Shown piece by piece: positions 7,144 to 15,807 of a stretch of DNA of 64,000 nucleotides. The first letter of the stretch is position 1; every line of letters starts with the position of its first letter. The translations under genes and the position numbers were made by a program. Source of the DNA: Methylocystis echinoides (GTDB lineage: Bacteria; Pseudomonadota; Alphaproteobacteria; Rhizobiales; Beijerinckiaceae); the NCBI RefSeq assembly GCF_027923385.1, contig NZ_BSEC01000001.1, forward strand, positions 1,128,501-1,192,500. The letters run 5' to 3'. The notes beneath the pieces are model-generated. The model worked only from the letters and a program-made list of their open reading frames with translations, was not told the origin of the DNA and made no database searches.

Positions 7144-7635
7144 TCAATACCGCGCCTTCCTCGGCCACCTTTTCGGCCAGGTGCGGATGAACTCCGGCGT
7201 GTCCTCGTCGTCGACCTCCTCCTCGCTCGCCTCGACCTTCCCCTGCACCGAGACCCCGGCGCGGTGGACGCTGTCGGGATCGCCGGAGAGCAGCGGGTGC
7301 CAGGGGGGCAGGGGCTTGCCCTCGTTGCGCAGCACATAGGCGCAGGTCGGCGGCAGCCATTTGATGGTTTGCAGCTTGGTCAGCGTCAGGCGGATGCAGT
7401 CCGGCACATGCGCGCGGCGGTTCCTGTAGTCGCCGCAGAGGCAGCTCTCCTGATCCAGCAGCTTGCAGGCGATGCTGGTGTGGTGGATCACGCCGGTGTC
7501 TTCATCCTCGAGCTTGACCAGACAGCAGCGTCCGCAGCCGTCGCAGAGTTTCTCCCATTGCGAGCGGGTCAGTTCCGAGAGCGGCTTTTCCCAAAAGGGC
7601 GCGCCTGCGCCGCTTTCGCCTTTTTTTGTGGTCAT
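7144..7635 (-). CDS. UPF0260 cysteine-cluster protein (YcgN-like)
   Basis: 163 residues with the cysteine pattern of the YcgN/UPF0260 family: CDGCGRCC near residue 31, then CKLL, CLCGDY and C-x-RLT. It is thought to bind a metal or Fe-S cluster; the function is unknown. The acidic stretch EASEEEVDDEDTPEF lies near the C-terminus. The start ATG 7635 is chosen because the conserved WEKPLSELTRSQWEKLCDGC region begins soon after. It is transcribed away from the PBP1A gene. The 82 bases between its stop and the tail of the phage-like cassette contain nothing I can name. Confidence 0.85.
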   Translation of the reverse strand: MTTKKGESGAGAPFWEKPLSELTRSQWEKLCDGCGRCCLVKLEDEDTGVIHHTSIACKLLDQESCLCGDYRNRRAHVPDCIRLTLTKLQTIKWLPPTCAYVLRNEGKPLPPWHPLLSGDPDSVHRAGVSVQGKVEASEEEVDDEDTPEFIRTWPKRWPRKARY

Positions 7636-7775
7636 TCTTCTTCCATGCGACGGTCCCGTCGCGCGACGCGGACAAAAGCGGCATTGCGCGGCTCGCGGGG
7701 CGTCGTCAAGTTGGTTTATATAGTGGTAGAGTTGCGCGCCGGGCTTTGGCCCGCCGGCCGGGGAGTTTGCGAGCC

Positions 7776-9953
7776 TTGTTCGAGCGTTTCTGGTCCTCGC
7801 CTTTCATCAAGCGCATCAGGCGCATTCTGCTGTCCACGGACGCGCTCATCGATTCGAGCCTGTTCGACAGCGGCCGCCGCTCGCGCGAGATGTACGAGAA
7901 TTTCTCCGCCTTCATGGAGCGGTTCCATGTGTCGGGCTTCGCGCGGCTCGGCGTGGAGCTCGCCGACGAGGCGCTGACGCTCGGCCTCATCGGGCTGATT
8001 GGCCTCGCCGCGCTCGCCGGCTCGGCCTTCCAGATGACCAGCGAGGGCGACTGGCTGAAGCAGACTGATCTCGCCGTCACCTTTCTCGACCGCTACGGCG
8101 CCGAGGTCGGCCAGCGCGGCATCAAGCACGACGACGCCGTGCCGCTCGAGCAATATCCCGATTATCTCGTGAAGGCCGTGCTGGCCACGGAGGATCGCCG
8201 CTTCTACGAGCATTTCGGCATTGACGTGATCGGCACCCTGCGCGCGCTCACCGTGAACGCCCGGTCCTCGGGCGTGGTGCAGGGCGGCTCCTCGATCACC
8301 CAGCAGCTCGCCAAGAACCTGTTCCTGTCGAACGAGCGCACCATCACCCGCAAGATCAACGAGGCGTTTCTGGCGCTGTGGCTGGAGCACCATCTCACCA
8401 AGCGGCAGATCCTCCAGCTTTACCTCGACCGCGTCTATATGGGCGGCGGCGCCTTCGGCATTCAGGCGGCGGCGGAGTTTTACTTCGGCAAGTCGGTCAA
8501 GGACGTCACCCTGTCCGAGGCGGCGATGCTCGCGGGCCTCTTCAAGGCGCCGACGAAATATGCGCCGCATAACAATCTGCCCGCGGCCCGCGCCCGCGCC
8601 AATGACGTGCTCAACAATCTCGTGGCCGCCGGATTCATGAGCGAAAGCCAGATCATCGCCGCGCAGCGGAGCCCGGCGACGCCGGTGGATCGCCAGCGCG
8701 ACGAGAGCCCGGACTGGTTCCTCGATTACGCCTATGGCGAAATCCGCAAGCTCGCGGCGGCCGGCAAGCTTGGCGACACGCGCGTCCTGACGGTGCGCAC
8801 ATCACTCGATTCCAATGTGCAGAAACGCGCCGAGGAAGTGATCGAGAAGAATCTGCGCGAGCAGGGGCACGCCTATCACGTCAAGCAGTCGGCCATGGTG
8901 GTGATGGAGCCGGACGGCGCTGTCCGCGCCATCGTCGGCGGGCGCGATTACGGCGCGAGCCAGTTCAACCGCGCCACGGACGGCTCGCGTCAGCCGGGCT
9001 CCTCCTTTAAGCCCTACGTCTATCTGACGGCGCTGATGAGCGGCAAATTCAAGCCGACGACCATCGTCACCGACCGGCCGACCTGTATCGGCAATTATTG
9101 CGTGCATAATTACAGCGGCGGCTACGCCGGCTCCCTGCCGCTCGCCATGGCGCTGGCGAAGTCGCTCAACACTGTGGCCATCCAGCTCTCCATCGCCATC
9201 GGCAATGGCAACGCCAAGGAAGGCCGCGCGAAAATCATCGAGACTGCGCGCAAGCTCGGTATCACCACGCCGCTCGAAGACACGCCGTCTCTGCCCATCG
9301 GCCAGAGCGACGTGATCCTGCTCGAACATTCCGCCGCCTATTCGTCCTTCGTGAACGGCGGCAAGCGCACCATTCCCTATGCGGCTGTGGAAATTCGCAA
9401 TCGTCAGGGCGATGTGCTCTACCGCCACGACCGCGACGCGCCGCCCCAGCAGCAGGTCATGCCGCCCGACAAGGTGGCCGAACTCGCGGGCATGATGAAG
9501 AAGGTTGTCGAGGAGGGCACCGCCCGCCGCGCCATTCTCGGCGACGGCATCGACGTCATCGGCAAGACCGGCACCACCAATGGCTACAAGGATGCGTGGT
9601 TCTGCGGCTACAGCGGCACGATGGGCGGCTGCGTCTGGTACGGCAATGACGACAACGAGCCGATGAACAACATGACCGGCGGCACGCTGCCGGCGGGCAC
9701 CTGGCACGATGTGATGGCCTATGCGCATCAGGGCGTGCCGCTGAAGCCGATTGTCGGCCTGAGGCCGGAGGCGAAGCCCGAGGTCGCCGCCGCGAATGCG
9801 CCCGCGAAGACGCTGGAGCTGGGGGGCCCGCAACGCCCCGCGACGCTCACCAAGGAGGCCGTGCAGGCGCTCGACTCGATCGAGAAGAAGGCCAAGGCGG
9901 CAGTCGGCGGCGGCAAGCAGAGCATGCTGCCGCCTTCAACCGTGACGCAATGA
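7776..9953 (+). CDS. Penicillin-binding protein 1A (bifunctional transglycosylase/transpeptidase)
   Basis: Class A PBP of about 725 residues that polymerises and crosslinks peptidoglycan in the periplasm. After a cytoplasmic N-terminus there is one membrane segment (around residues 70-95, LGLIGLIGLAALAG). The glycosyltransferase domain carries EDRRFYEHFGID and GGSSITQQLAKN (near 138 and 171). The transpeptidase domain has the catalytic SSFK (near 409), SLN (near 463) and KTGTT (near 597). I start it at TTG 7776, ten bases after GGGGAG, because the family begins just before LFERFW; the frame is open further upstream but that part is unlike the family. The C-terminus is an Ala/Pro/Lys tail. DUF1214 follows after 13 bases. 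Confidence 0.92.
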   Translation: MFERFWSSPFIKRIRRILLSTDALIDSSLFDSGRRSREMYENFSAFMERFHVSGFARLGVELADEALTLGLIGLIGLAALAGSAFQMTSEGDWLKQTDLAVTFLDRYGAEVGQRGIKHDDAVPLEQYPDYLVKAVLATEDRRFYEHFGIDVIGTLRALTVNARSSGVVQGGSSITQQLAKNLFLSNERTITRKINEAFLALWLEHHLTKRQILQLYLDRVYMGGGAFGIQAAAEFYFGKSVKDVTLSEAAMLAGLFKAPTKYAPHNNLPAARARANDVLNNLVAAGFMSESQIIAAQRSPATPVDRQRDESPDWFLDYAYGEIRKLAAAGKLGDTRVLTVRTSLDSNVQKRAEEVIEKNLREQGHAYHVKQSAMVVMEPDGAVRAIVGGRDYGASQFNRATDGSRQPGSSFKPYVYLTALMSGKFKPTTIVTDRPTCIGNYCVHNYSGGYAGSLPLAMALAKSLNTVAIQLSIAIGNGNAKEGRAKIIETARKLGITTPLEDTPSLPIGQSDVILLEHSAAYSSFVNGGKRTIPYAAVEIRNRQGDVLYRHDRDAPPQQQVMPPDKVAELAGMMKKVVEEGTARRAILGDGIDVIGKTGTTNGYKDAWFCGYSGTMGGCVWYGNDDNEPMNNMTGGTLPAGTWHDVMAYAHQGVPLKPIVGLRPEAKPEVAAANAPAKTLELGGPQRPATLTKEAVQALDSIEKKAKAAVGGGKQSMLPPSTVTQ

Positions 9954-9966
9954 AGGGTCTCGCCGC

Positions 9967-10554
9967 GTGAATCGTCCCTACGCCAAATATCTGCGCGCCG
10001 GCGCCGCCATGCTGGCCGGACTGGCGCTCGGTCTGCTCGCCACGCTGCTCTCGCTCAACGCCGGCTACGGCTTCGATCCGTTGCGCGCGGGGCCCTGGAC
10101 GGCATGGCCCGGCGTTGGCGGCGCGGATGTCGATCCTTATGCGCGCGCCGTTGTGGCCCGCTCGGGCGAGGCGCCGCTGGCGCGCGATCAGGGGCTGGTC
10201 TTTTCGGCGACCGCGGACTCGACCGGCGCGCCGCTCGACGGCGGCTGTGAATATTCGATTGTCGATCCGCTTCCGGCGGCGCGCTACTGGACGCTGTCGC
10301 TGGCGACGCCGGAGGGCGGCCTCATCGACAATCCGACCGGCCGCTACGGTTTTTCCTCCGTCGACGTGCTGCGCCGCGAGGGCGGGTCCTTCGCGATCAC
10401 GATCGCGCGCAACGCCCGCGCCGGCAACTGGCTGTCGCCGGGCGAGGCGCGCAAATTCATTCTGCTGCTGCGTCTCTACGACACGCCGCTCGACATCGAG
10501 GCGCGGCATGATCCGGACGCTTTTCCAAAGATTGTGAAACTCAAGTGCGCCTGA
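9967..10554 (+). CDS. DUF1214 membrane-anchored protein
   Basis: 195 residues from GTG 9967. An N-terminal membrane anchor (AGAAMLAGLALGLLATLLSL) is followed by a periplasmic domain with the DUF1214 pattern: YWTLSLATPEGGLIDN, GRYGFSS, and near the end FILLLRLYDTP. DUF1214 is normally found with DUF1254, which is the next gene here, overlapping by ten bases. The biochemical role is unknown. The tight spacing to the PBP1A gene suggests co-transcription, so an envelope role is possible but unproven. Confidence 0.8.
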   Translation: MNRPYAKYLRAGAAMLAGLALGLLATLLSLNAGYGFDPLRAGPWTAWPGVGGADVDPYARAVVARSGEAPLARDQGLVFSATADSTGAPLDGGCEYSIVDPLPAARYWTLSLATPEGGLIDNPTGRYGFSSVDVLRREGGSFAITIARNARAGNWLSPGEARKFILLLRLYDTPLDIEARHDPDAFPKIVKLKCA

Positions 10555-11138
10555 CCCTTCCCGACCGCTTTTTCGATTATCTGCCCTGGGCTCTGGCGAC
10601 GCTGCTCGTCGCCGGCATCGTGCATATTGTGTCGGTGCTGCTGATGCCGGCGGTCGCGCCGCATACGGCTTACGCCCGTATCCTTCGCGCCGTCGGCGAT
10701 GCGCCGGCCGAAGGGCTTGTGCCCTTGCCCGCGGCGGCGCCCGGCGCCGAGCCGCTGCCCTTCGAAGACCCGTCATTCGCCGAGGGCGTCTGCGTCTATG
10801 ATCTGTCGAAGGGGCTGCTGCGCGTCACGACGCCTGCGGATGGAGAGGATTTTCTGGCGGTCTCCTTCCTGTCGAGCGGCGGCCGCCTCTATCACGCCAT
10901 CACCGACCGGGCGGCGATCAAGGGCAGGATCGACATTGTGATCGGCGATGAAAAGCAGATGGACGCCTTGCAGGGCGCCGGCGAAGAAGCCGCGCCACAG
11001 GAAGTGCGCCTCACCTCGCCGACCAAGCGCGGGTTCGTGCTGGTGCGCGCGCTGGCGAAACGCACAACCGATCTGCCGCGCGCGCGGGAGCGTCTCGGGG
11101 CGGTTGCCTGTTCGCGCTTCGATGCGCCGAAGGGGTAG
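10545..11138 (+). CDS. DUF1254 membrane-anchored protein
   Basis: 197 residues from GTG 10545, overlapping the end of the DUF1214 gene. It has a membrane anchor near residues 13-35 (LPWALATLLVAGIVHIVSVL), then TAYARI and a beta-rich periplasmic domain (GVCVYDLSKGLLRV, FLAVSFLSSGGRLYHAITDRAA). This pattern is the N-terminal DUF1254 region that elsewhere occurs fused to or beside DUF1214. Here the two halves are separate short genes of nearly equal length. Function unknown; the two products probably act together. Confidence 0.75.
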   Translation: MRLTLPDRFFDYLPWALATLLVAGIVHIVSVLLMPAVAPHTAYARILRAVGDAPAEGLVPLPAAAPGAEPLPFEDPSFAEGVCVYDLSKGLLRVTTPADGEDFLAVSFLSSGGRLYHAITDRAAIKGRIDIVIGDEKQMDALQGAGEEAAPQEVRLTSPTKRGFVLVRALAKRTTDLPRARERLGAVACSRFDAPKG

Positions 11139-11176
11139 CGGCAGGCTTTCGCGCCTTGAGCAGCGATCACGGGCTG

Positions 11177-11220
11177 CCTCCCTCTCTCTGCGGAGCGGGG
11201 AGAGGGCCGGGGTGAGGGGC
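11177..11220. repeat. GC-rich palindromic repeat
   Basis: CTCCCTCTCTCTGCGGAGCGGGGAGAGG-type element followed by GCCGGGGTGAGGGGC. It lies between the convergent DUF1254 and DUF1178 genes and may act as a hairpin terminator-like or BIME-like element. The rest of the 11139-11297 gap holds nothing else I can name. Confidence 0.6.
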
Positions 11221-11297
11221 GAGCCGCCCCTGACGCGGCTTCCAGGAGATTTGACGGCGCGGCCGTGCGCGTGTGGACGACAGGCCCTGCGCCGCAG

Positions 11298-11702
11298 TCA
11301 GTTGTCGCCCGGCAACTCGGGGATCGGCAAAATCTCGATGCCGTCTTCGAGAAGCGCCTTGGCCTCCTCAAAGGTGGCGCGGCCGCGGATCGGGCGTCGG
11401 CGGGCGTCGCCTTCATCAATGGCGCGCGCCTCTTCCGGAAAGCTCTCGCCAACATCCTCGGTCGCCGCGACGACCGTGTCGCGCAATTCGCGGATCATGT
11501 TGCGCAAGAGCTGGGCGGCGTCCTCCGCATGGGGCGCGCGCGCGACATGCGGCGCCATCACGGCCCGCGTGACATTCGTCGAGGCGCAGAAGGGGCAGGA
11601 GACGAGACGCTGCGACGATTGCGTTTCGAAGGCGGCGCTGTCGCGGAACCAGCCGTCGAAAGCATGTTCCCCGTCGTCACAGACCAGTGCGTAATGAATC
11701 AT
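11298..11702 (-). CDS. DUF1178 family protein
   Basis: 134 residues from ATG 11702. The start MIHYALVCDDGHxFDGWF-like segment (here DGEHAFDGWFRDSAAF) and the CPFCxS motif (residues ~37-41) define DUF1178, a small alphaproteobacterial/betaproteobacterial family with a likely zinc site. The C-terminus holds PEEARAIDEGDARRRPIRG and an ELPGDN end. It starts four bases after the stop of glutaredoxin grxC, so the two form an operon. Function unknown. Confidence 0.85.
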   Translation of the reverse strand: MIHYALVCDDGEHAFDGWFRDSAAFETQSSQRLVSCPFCASTNVTRAVMAPHVARAPHAEDAAQLLRNMIRELRDTVVAATEDVGESFPEEARAIDEGDARRRPIRGRATFEEAKALLEDGIEILPIPELPGDN

Positions 11703-11706
11703 GGGG

Positions 11707-11970
11707 TCAGGCTCCGGTGGCCAGCAGCGGATCGAGGCCGCCTTCGCCGTCGAGCGCATAGAGATCGTCGCATCCGCCGATGTGGCGTCCGTCGATAAAG
11801 ATCTGCGGCACGGTCGTGCGACCGCCCGCGCGCGCGCTCATGGCGCGACGCCCTTCGGGGTCGCCGGCGACGCTGATCTCCTCGAAGGCCGCGCCCTTCT
11901 GCGTGAGCAGCTTCTTGGCGGCGATGCAATAGGGACAGGTGGGCGTTGTGTAGATCTCGACTCGCGCCAT
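11707..11970 (-). CDS. grxC: Glutaredoxin 3
   Basis: 87 residues with the dithiol active site CPYC at residues 12-15, the cis-proline segment TTVPQIFIDGRHIGG and the GGCDD glutathione-binding turn. It reduces protein disulfides and ribonucleotide reductase with glutathione in the cytoplasm. Length is standard. It lies between comF and DUF1178 on the same strand, 50 bases after comF, an arrangement common in alphaproteobacteria. Confidence 0.95.
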   Translation of the reverse strand: MARVEIYTTPTCPYCIAAKKLLTQKGAAFEEISVAGDPEGRRAMSARAGGRTTVPQIFIDGRHIGGCDDLYALDGEGGLDPLLATGA

Positions 11971-12020
11971 GGGTCTCGGTTTGGTCGGCGTTTTTCGCTG
12001 CGCGGCTTATACGACTTCTC

Positions 12021-12782
12021 TCACCCGCTTGTCACGGCCCGGGCGAAGACCAGCAGATCCACCTGCGCCGCCCCCGCCTTCAAAAGCGCCCGGGCGGCGG
12101 CGTTGGCGGTGGCGCCTGTGGTCAGAACGTCGTCGATGAGGACGATCCGCTGGCCTTCGAGCACGGCCGCGCGCAGGGGGTCGACGCGGAACGCGCCCGC
12201 CAGATTGACGGCGCGCTGGGCGCGCGACAGCCCCACCTGCGGGGCCGTGGCCTTGACGCGGGCGAGCGCCATGGTCTCGACCGGCGCGCCGCATTCCCGC
12301 GAGACCACCCGCGCGAGTTCGGCGGATTGATTGAAGCGCCGGGCGGCCAGGCGCAGGCGGTGCAGCGGGATCGGCACAAGGAGATCGGCGTCCGGCAGAA
12401 GATCGGCGCCGGCGCGCGCCATCCACCGGCCCATTGGTCCGGCGAGCTCCAGACGGTCGTGGTATTTGAGCCGATGCGCCAGCGACCGCGCCTTGTCGCT
12501 GTCATAGCGGGCCACCGCCCGGGCGCGGCCGAAGACCGGCGGATTGGCGGCGGCTTCCGGGGAGATCAGCCCGGGCTGATTGAGGTCGCGCTCGAAGGGC
12601 GCGCCCAGCCGCTCGCAATAGGGGCGCTCGATGAAGGCGATCTCGCGCCAGCAGGCCGCGCAGAGTCCGCCATGTTCTGCGACCGCCCGCCGGCAGACGA
12701 GGCAGGAGGGGGGATAGATCAGGTCCAGCAGCGCGGAGCCGGCGCGGCGGGCGAGGACGGGGAGGGTGGCGGCGAGCGGCAT
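12021..12782 (-). CDS. ComF family phosphoribosyltransferase-like protein
   Basis: 253 residues from ATG 12782. The N-terminus holds a zinc-type cysteine cluster (CLVCRR and LCAACW around residues 25-45) and the C-terminus the PRPP loop VLIDDVLTTGAT, both typical of ComF. ComF is needed for DNA uptake in competent bacteria, though many alphaproteobacteria carry it without known competence. Frames extending further upstream lack family similarity. The 117 bases between this gene and the next show no feature I can name. Confidence 0.88.
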   Translation of the reverse strand: MPLAATLPVLARRAGSALLDLIYPPSCLVCRRAVAEHGGLCAACWREIAFIERPYCERLGAPFERDLNQPGLISPEAAANPPVFGRARAVARYDSDKARSLAHRLKYHDRLELAGPMGRWMARAGADLLPDADLLVPIPLHRLRLAARRFNQSAELARVVSRECGAPVETMALARVKATAPQVGLSRAQRAVNLAGAFRVDPLRAAVLEGQRIVLIDDVLTTGATANAAARALLKAGAAQVDLLVFARAVTSG

Positions 12783-12899
12783 CCTGGCATTATGCCGCAG
12801 CGCCCCGTCTCTGTCCCTCCCGCCAAGAAGCGTTTCCCCGCCGGCCCTTCGAGGGACTGTCGCGGGGGACGGCAAGGGAGGGGCGCGCCCCGCGCGCGC

Positions 12900-14093
12900 T
12901 TACCCCAATAATCCGCCGCGCGCCGGCGCGAGCGGATTATTGGTCAGCGCCTCGGCGTCGGGCGTGTCGATGGCGGGCCTGTGGATCAGCGCCGCATAGA
13001 GCCCTTCGACGAATTTGCGGTCGAGATCCTTCACGATGAAGACGATGCGCGTGCGCCGGTCGTCGTCCGGCCAGGCCGCGAGGCGATGCGGCGGGTGAAA
13101 CACATGCTGCACGCCGTGGATCACGACCGGCCGCTCAGGGTCGTCGGCAAGCGCGACGACGCCCTTCACCCGCAACAGTCGCGGGCCGTGGGTGTGGCGC
13201 AGCAGATCGACAAAAATATCGAAGGAGGCCGGGGTAAAGGGCGTGTCGCCGGTCAGGCAAAAGGCCTGAATGTGGTCGTCATGCCGATTGACGTCCGCGT
13301 GATGCGGATGGCCGTGATCATGGTCATGGTTATGGTCGTGGTTATGGTCATGATCGTGATGGTGGTGGTCATGCGCGTGCGCCGCCTCGACCGCCTCGGC
13401 GTTGAGCCATTCCTGCACGCGCGGGGTCTTGCTCTCCAGATCGTAAAGGCCGCAGTCGAGCAGCGCCGGCGCCGTCGCTTCGCCCTTCGCGGCGTCCAGT
13501 ATGCGCGCGCCGGGATTGAGCGCGGCCAGACGCGCGACGAGACCCGGGGCGCGGGCGGCGCCCTCCGGCAGATCGGATTTGGTGAGCACGATCCGGTCGG
13601 CGACGGCCGCCTGTTTCACCGCCTCTTCATGCGCGTCGAGCGTGGCTTCGCCGTTCACGGCGTCGACCACGGCGACCACACCGTCCAGCCGGAAGCGCAG
13701 CACGAGATAAGGGTGGCTCATGATGGTGTGGAGAATGGGCGCCGGATCGGCCAGCCCCGTCGTCTCCAGCACGACGCGGCGGAAGGGCTTCATCCGCCCA
13801 TTGTCCAGCCGGCGCAGAAGGTCTTCGAGCGTGTTGACCAGATCGCCGCGGATCGTGCAGCAGACGCAGCCCGAGCTCATCATCACCATGTCGCCCTCGA
13901 CCTTCTCGATGAAGAGATGGTCGAGCCCGATCTCGCCGAACTCGTTGATGAGGACGAGCGTGTCGGACATCTCCGGCGCGGCGAGCAGCCGGTTGAGCAG
14001 AGTCGTTTTCCCCGCGCCGAGAAAGCCGGTGAGGATCGTCAGCGGGAGGGGCGGCGGCGGACGACGCGCCGACGCCGGCGCGGCGTCGGTCAC
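12900..14093 (-). CDS. COG0523 (CobW-type) metal-chaperone GTPase
   Basis: 397 residues from GTG 14093. The P-loop GFLGAGKT (23-30) and the metal-binding CVCC motif (GCVCCTIRGDL) place it in the COG0523 G3E GTPase family. A histidine/aspartate-rich linker (many HDH and HNH repeats, plus-strand ~13300-13380) separates the GTPase from the C-terminal CobW_C domain. Such linkers usually belong to zinc-related members. The start overlaps the stop of the DD-carboxypeptidase gene by four bases (GTGA), so translation is coupled. A longer frame upstream is only the carboxypeptidase read out of frame. Metal identity is not shown by the sequence. Confidence 0.88.
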   Translation of the reverse strand: MTDAAPASARRPPPPLPLTILTGFLGAGKTTLLNRLLAAPEMSDTLVLINEFGEIGLDHLFIEKVEGDMVMMSSGCVCCTIRGDLVNTLEDLLRRLDNGRMKPFRRVVLETTGLADPAPILHTIMSHPYLVLRFRLDGVVAVVDAVNGEATLDAHEEAVKQAAVADRIVLTKSDLPEGAARAPGLVARLAALNPGARILDAAKGEATAPALLDCGLYDLESKTPRVQEWLNAEAVEAAHAHDHHHHDHDHNHDHNHDHDHGHPHHADVNRHDDHIQAFCLTGDTPFTPASFDIFVDLLRHTHGPRLLRVKGVVALADDPERPVVIHGVQHVFHPPHRLAAWPDDDRRTRIVFIVKDLDRKFVEGLYAALIHRPAIDTPDAEALTNNPLAPARGGLLG

Positions 14094-15592
14094 TGAGCCT
14101 TGGCCTGCGTCTTGGCGGCGGCCTGCGGCTTCGCCGCCGCAGCCGGCCTGGGCGCCGCAGCCGGTTTGGGCGCGGCCGCCGTGGCGACCTTGGCGCCCGC
14201 CTTTCCTGCGGACTTCACCGGGGCGGCGGCTTTGGCGGACGCGGCGGTTTTGCTCTTCGTCTTGTCCGGCTTGTCGGCGCTGGCGCCCTTGTCGCCCTTG
14301 TCGCCCTTGTCGCCCTCGATGATGCTCTCCACCGGCGCCGGGGTCGGCAGCGGCGCGAGGCGCTTGGCGCCGCGCTTGCCCTTGCGCATGCTGGCCGCGT
14401 CCGGCGCGGCGCGGCCGATGGGCGACGCGCCGTCTGCTGCGGGCTCGGGATTGGCGAAGGCCGTGTAATCCGTCTGCTCGCCGATGGGCGCGCCCGGCGC
14501 GCGGGCGCGGGCCACCGGGCCGGCGTAGCCGGGCGCGCGACCGGCGTAAACAGCGACCGGCTCGAAATGCGGCTTCGGCAGATGGGCGATCTGCTTGGAG
14601 CTGATCTGCTGCTGGCCGGCCGCGTCGAGCAGCGGAATGCCGGTCGCGCCGCCGCCGATGGCGATCGGCACATCCTCGACTTCGTTCATGAACTCGGCCG
14701 TCGCCGCGCCGCGGTTGCGGCACACGCTGTCGCGCATGTCGGGCGCCTGGGTCGGGCCGCTGGCGGGGATCGAGGCGATCGAGCCGTAGGAGCCGCCGGT
14801 CTGAAAACCGCGGTCGAGCAGCGCCGCCGCCTTGGCCGTGCGCGCCGCCGCAGAAGGCGCGCCAAGCACCACGGCGATGAGCCGCTGATTGCCATGCGCG
14901 GCCGAGGCGACGAGGTTGAACCCGGCCGGGCAGGTGAAGCCCGTCTTCATTCCCTCGGCGCCGGGGTAGCGGCCGAGGAGGCCGTTGTGGGTGGGGTGAA
15001 TCTGCGCGCCGAGTTTCATCGCGCCGATGTTCCACAGATGCGCATATTCCGGAAATTCGATGTACAGCGCGCGGCCGAGCAGCGCGAGATCGCGCGCCGA
15101 CGTCACCTGCCGCGTGTCCGGCAGCCCGTTGGGATTGACCCACACCGACTGCGTCATGCCGAGCTTTTGCGAGGCGCGGTTCATCTCGTCGGCGAACGCC
15201 TCGACCGAGCCCGACACGCCTTCCGCGATGGCGACGGCGATGTCATTGGCCGATTTCACCATCAGCATGATGAGCGCATTGTAGAGCGTGACCTCCGATC
15301 CGGCCCGGAAGCCCATCTTCGAAGGCGCCATGCGGCAGGCGCGCGGCGACATCATCAGCGGCGTGTCCATGGTCATCCGCCCCGCGCGCACGGCGTCGAG
15401 CGCGACATAGGCCGTCATCAGCTTGGTGAGCGACGCCGGATACCAGGAGGCCGTCGGCTGATCCTGCTCGAGCACCGCGCCGGAGGCGACGTCGATGACG
15501 ACGGAGGGCGTGGCCTGCGCCGGCGTTCCGAGGGCTGCGGCGAGCACGGAAGCAAAGGCGCCCAGACAGGCAAGTCGCGTCATTTTGATCAT
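14090..15592 (-). CDS. D-alanyl-D-alanine carboxypeptidase (PBP5/6-like, S11)
   Basis: 500 residues from ATG 15592. A signal peptide (ACLGAFASVLAAALGTPAQA) is followed by the S11 domain with catalytic SLTK (about residue 55), SAN (about 114) and KTGFT (about 220). It trims the terminal D-Ala of peptidoglycan stem peptides. The last ~200 residues are not catalytic: low-complexity Ala/Pro/Lys sequence with a GDKGDKGDKG run, which may bind the wall or membrane. No clear C-terminal amphipathic anchor is visible. The COG0523 GTPase overlaps its stop. Confidence 0.88.
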   Translation of the reverse strand: MIKMTRLACLGAFASVLAAALGTPAQATPSVVIDVASGAVLEQDQPTASWYPASLTKLMTAYVALDAVRAGRMTMDTPLMMSPRACRMAPSKMGFRAGSEVTLYNALIMLMVKSANDIAVAIAEGVSGSVEAFADEMNRASQKLGMTQSVWVNPNGLPDTRQVTSARDLALLGRALYIEFPEYAHLWNIGAMKLGAQIHPTHNGLLGRYPGAEGMKTGFTCPAGFNLVASAAHGNQRLIAVVLGAPSAAARTAKAAALLDRGFQTGGSYGSIASIPASGPTQAPDMRDSVCRNRGAATAEFMNEVEDVPIAIGGGATGIPLLDAAGQQQISSKQIAHLPKPHFEPVAVYAGRAPGYAGPVARARAPGAPIGEQTDYTAFANPEPAADGASPIGRAAPDAASMRKGKRGAKRLAPLPTPAPVESIIEGDKGDKGDKGASADKPDKTKSKTAASAKAAAPVKSAGKAGAKVATAAAPKPAAAPRPAAAAKPQAAAKTQAKAQ

Positions 15593-15743
15593 GGGCGAGC
15601 GTCTCACTCAAAGTCGAACACAGAAAGGATTCTAGGCGCATCCCGAAACCCTTCAAATAAGGGGGAATTGTGACCTTAGCCGGGCGGCTCGGGCGTGGCG
15701 GGTCGTCTCGCCAGCCAGAGCGCCTAAATTGCAAAGCTCATGC

Positions 15744-15774
15744 TGTTGACCTTCGCGATCGTCAACACTAGGAT
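15744..15774 (+). promoter_or_regulatory. Likely sigma-70 promoter with overlapping inverted repeat
   Basis: TTGACC (15746-15751) and TAGGAT (15769-15774) are separated by 17 bases, a good sigma-70 spacing, 34 bases before the beta-helix gene's start codon. A perfect inverted repeat TGTTGAC/GTCAACA (15744-15750 and 15761-15767) overlaps the -35 box, as an operator would. The rest of the 15593-15807 gap holds nothing else I can name. Confidence 0.45.
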
Positions 15775-15807
15775 TTTCCCGCATTTTATCGAATTTTGGA
15801 GGAACAT

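Noticed and set aside
7636..7775. Extended N-terminus of PBP1A up to ATG 7626
   Set aside because: The extra ~50 residues are Arg-rich, overlap the start of the divergent UPF0260 gene, and do not resemble the family; the frame fits a start near 7776.
13300..13380. Possible CRISPR-like or tandem repeat (CATGGTTATGGTCGTG pattern)
   Set aside because: It is the coding sequence of the His/Asp-rich linker of the COG0523 GTPase; units are irregular and without spacers.
14270..14340. Collagen-like repeat in the carboxypeptidase tail (GDKGDKGDKG)
   Set aside because: Only three to four units inside a longer low-complexity Ala/Lys tail; too short for a collagen domain.
12900..15143. A single 747-codon frame that would fuse the carboxypeptidase region to the COG0523 GTPase
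   Set aside because: Its upper half is the carboxypeptidase gene read in the wrong frame; the real GTPase starts at GTG 14093.
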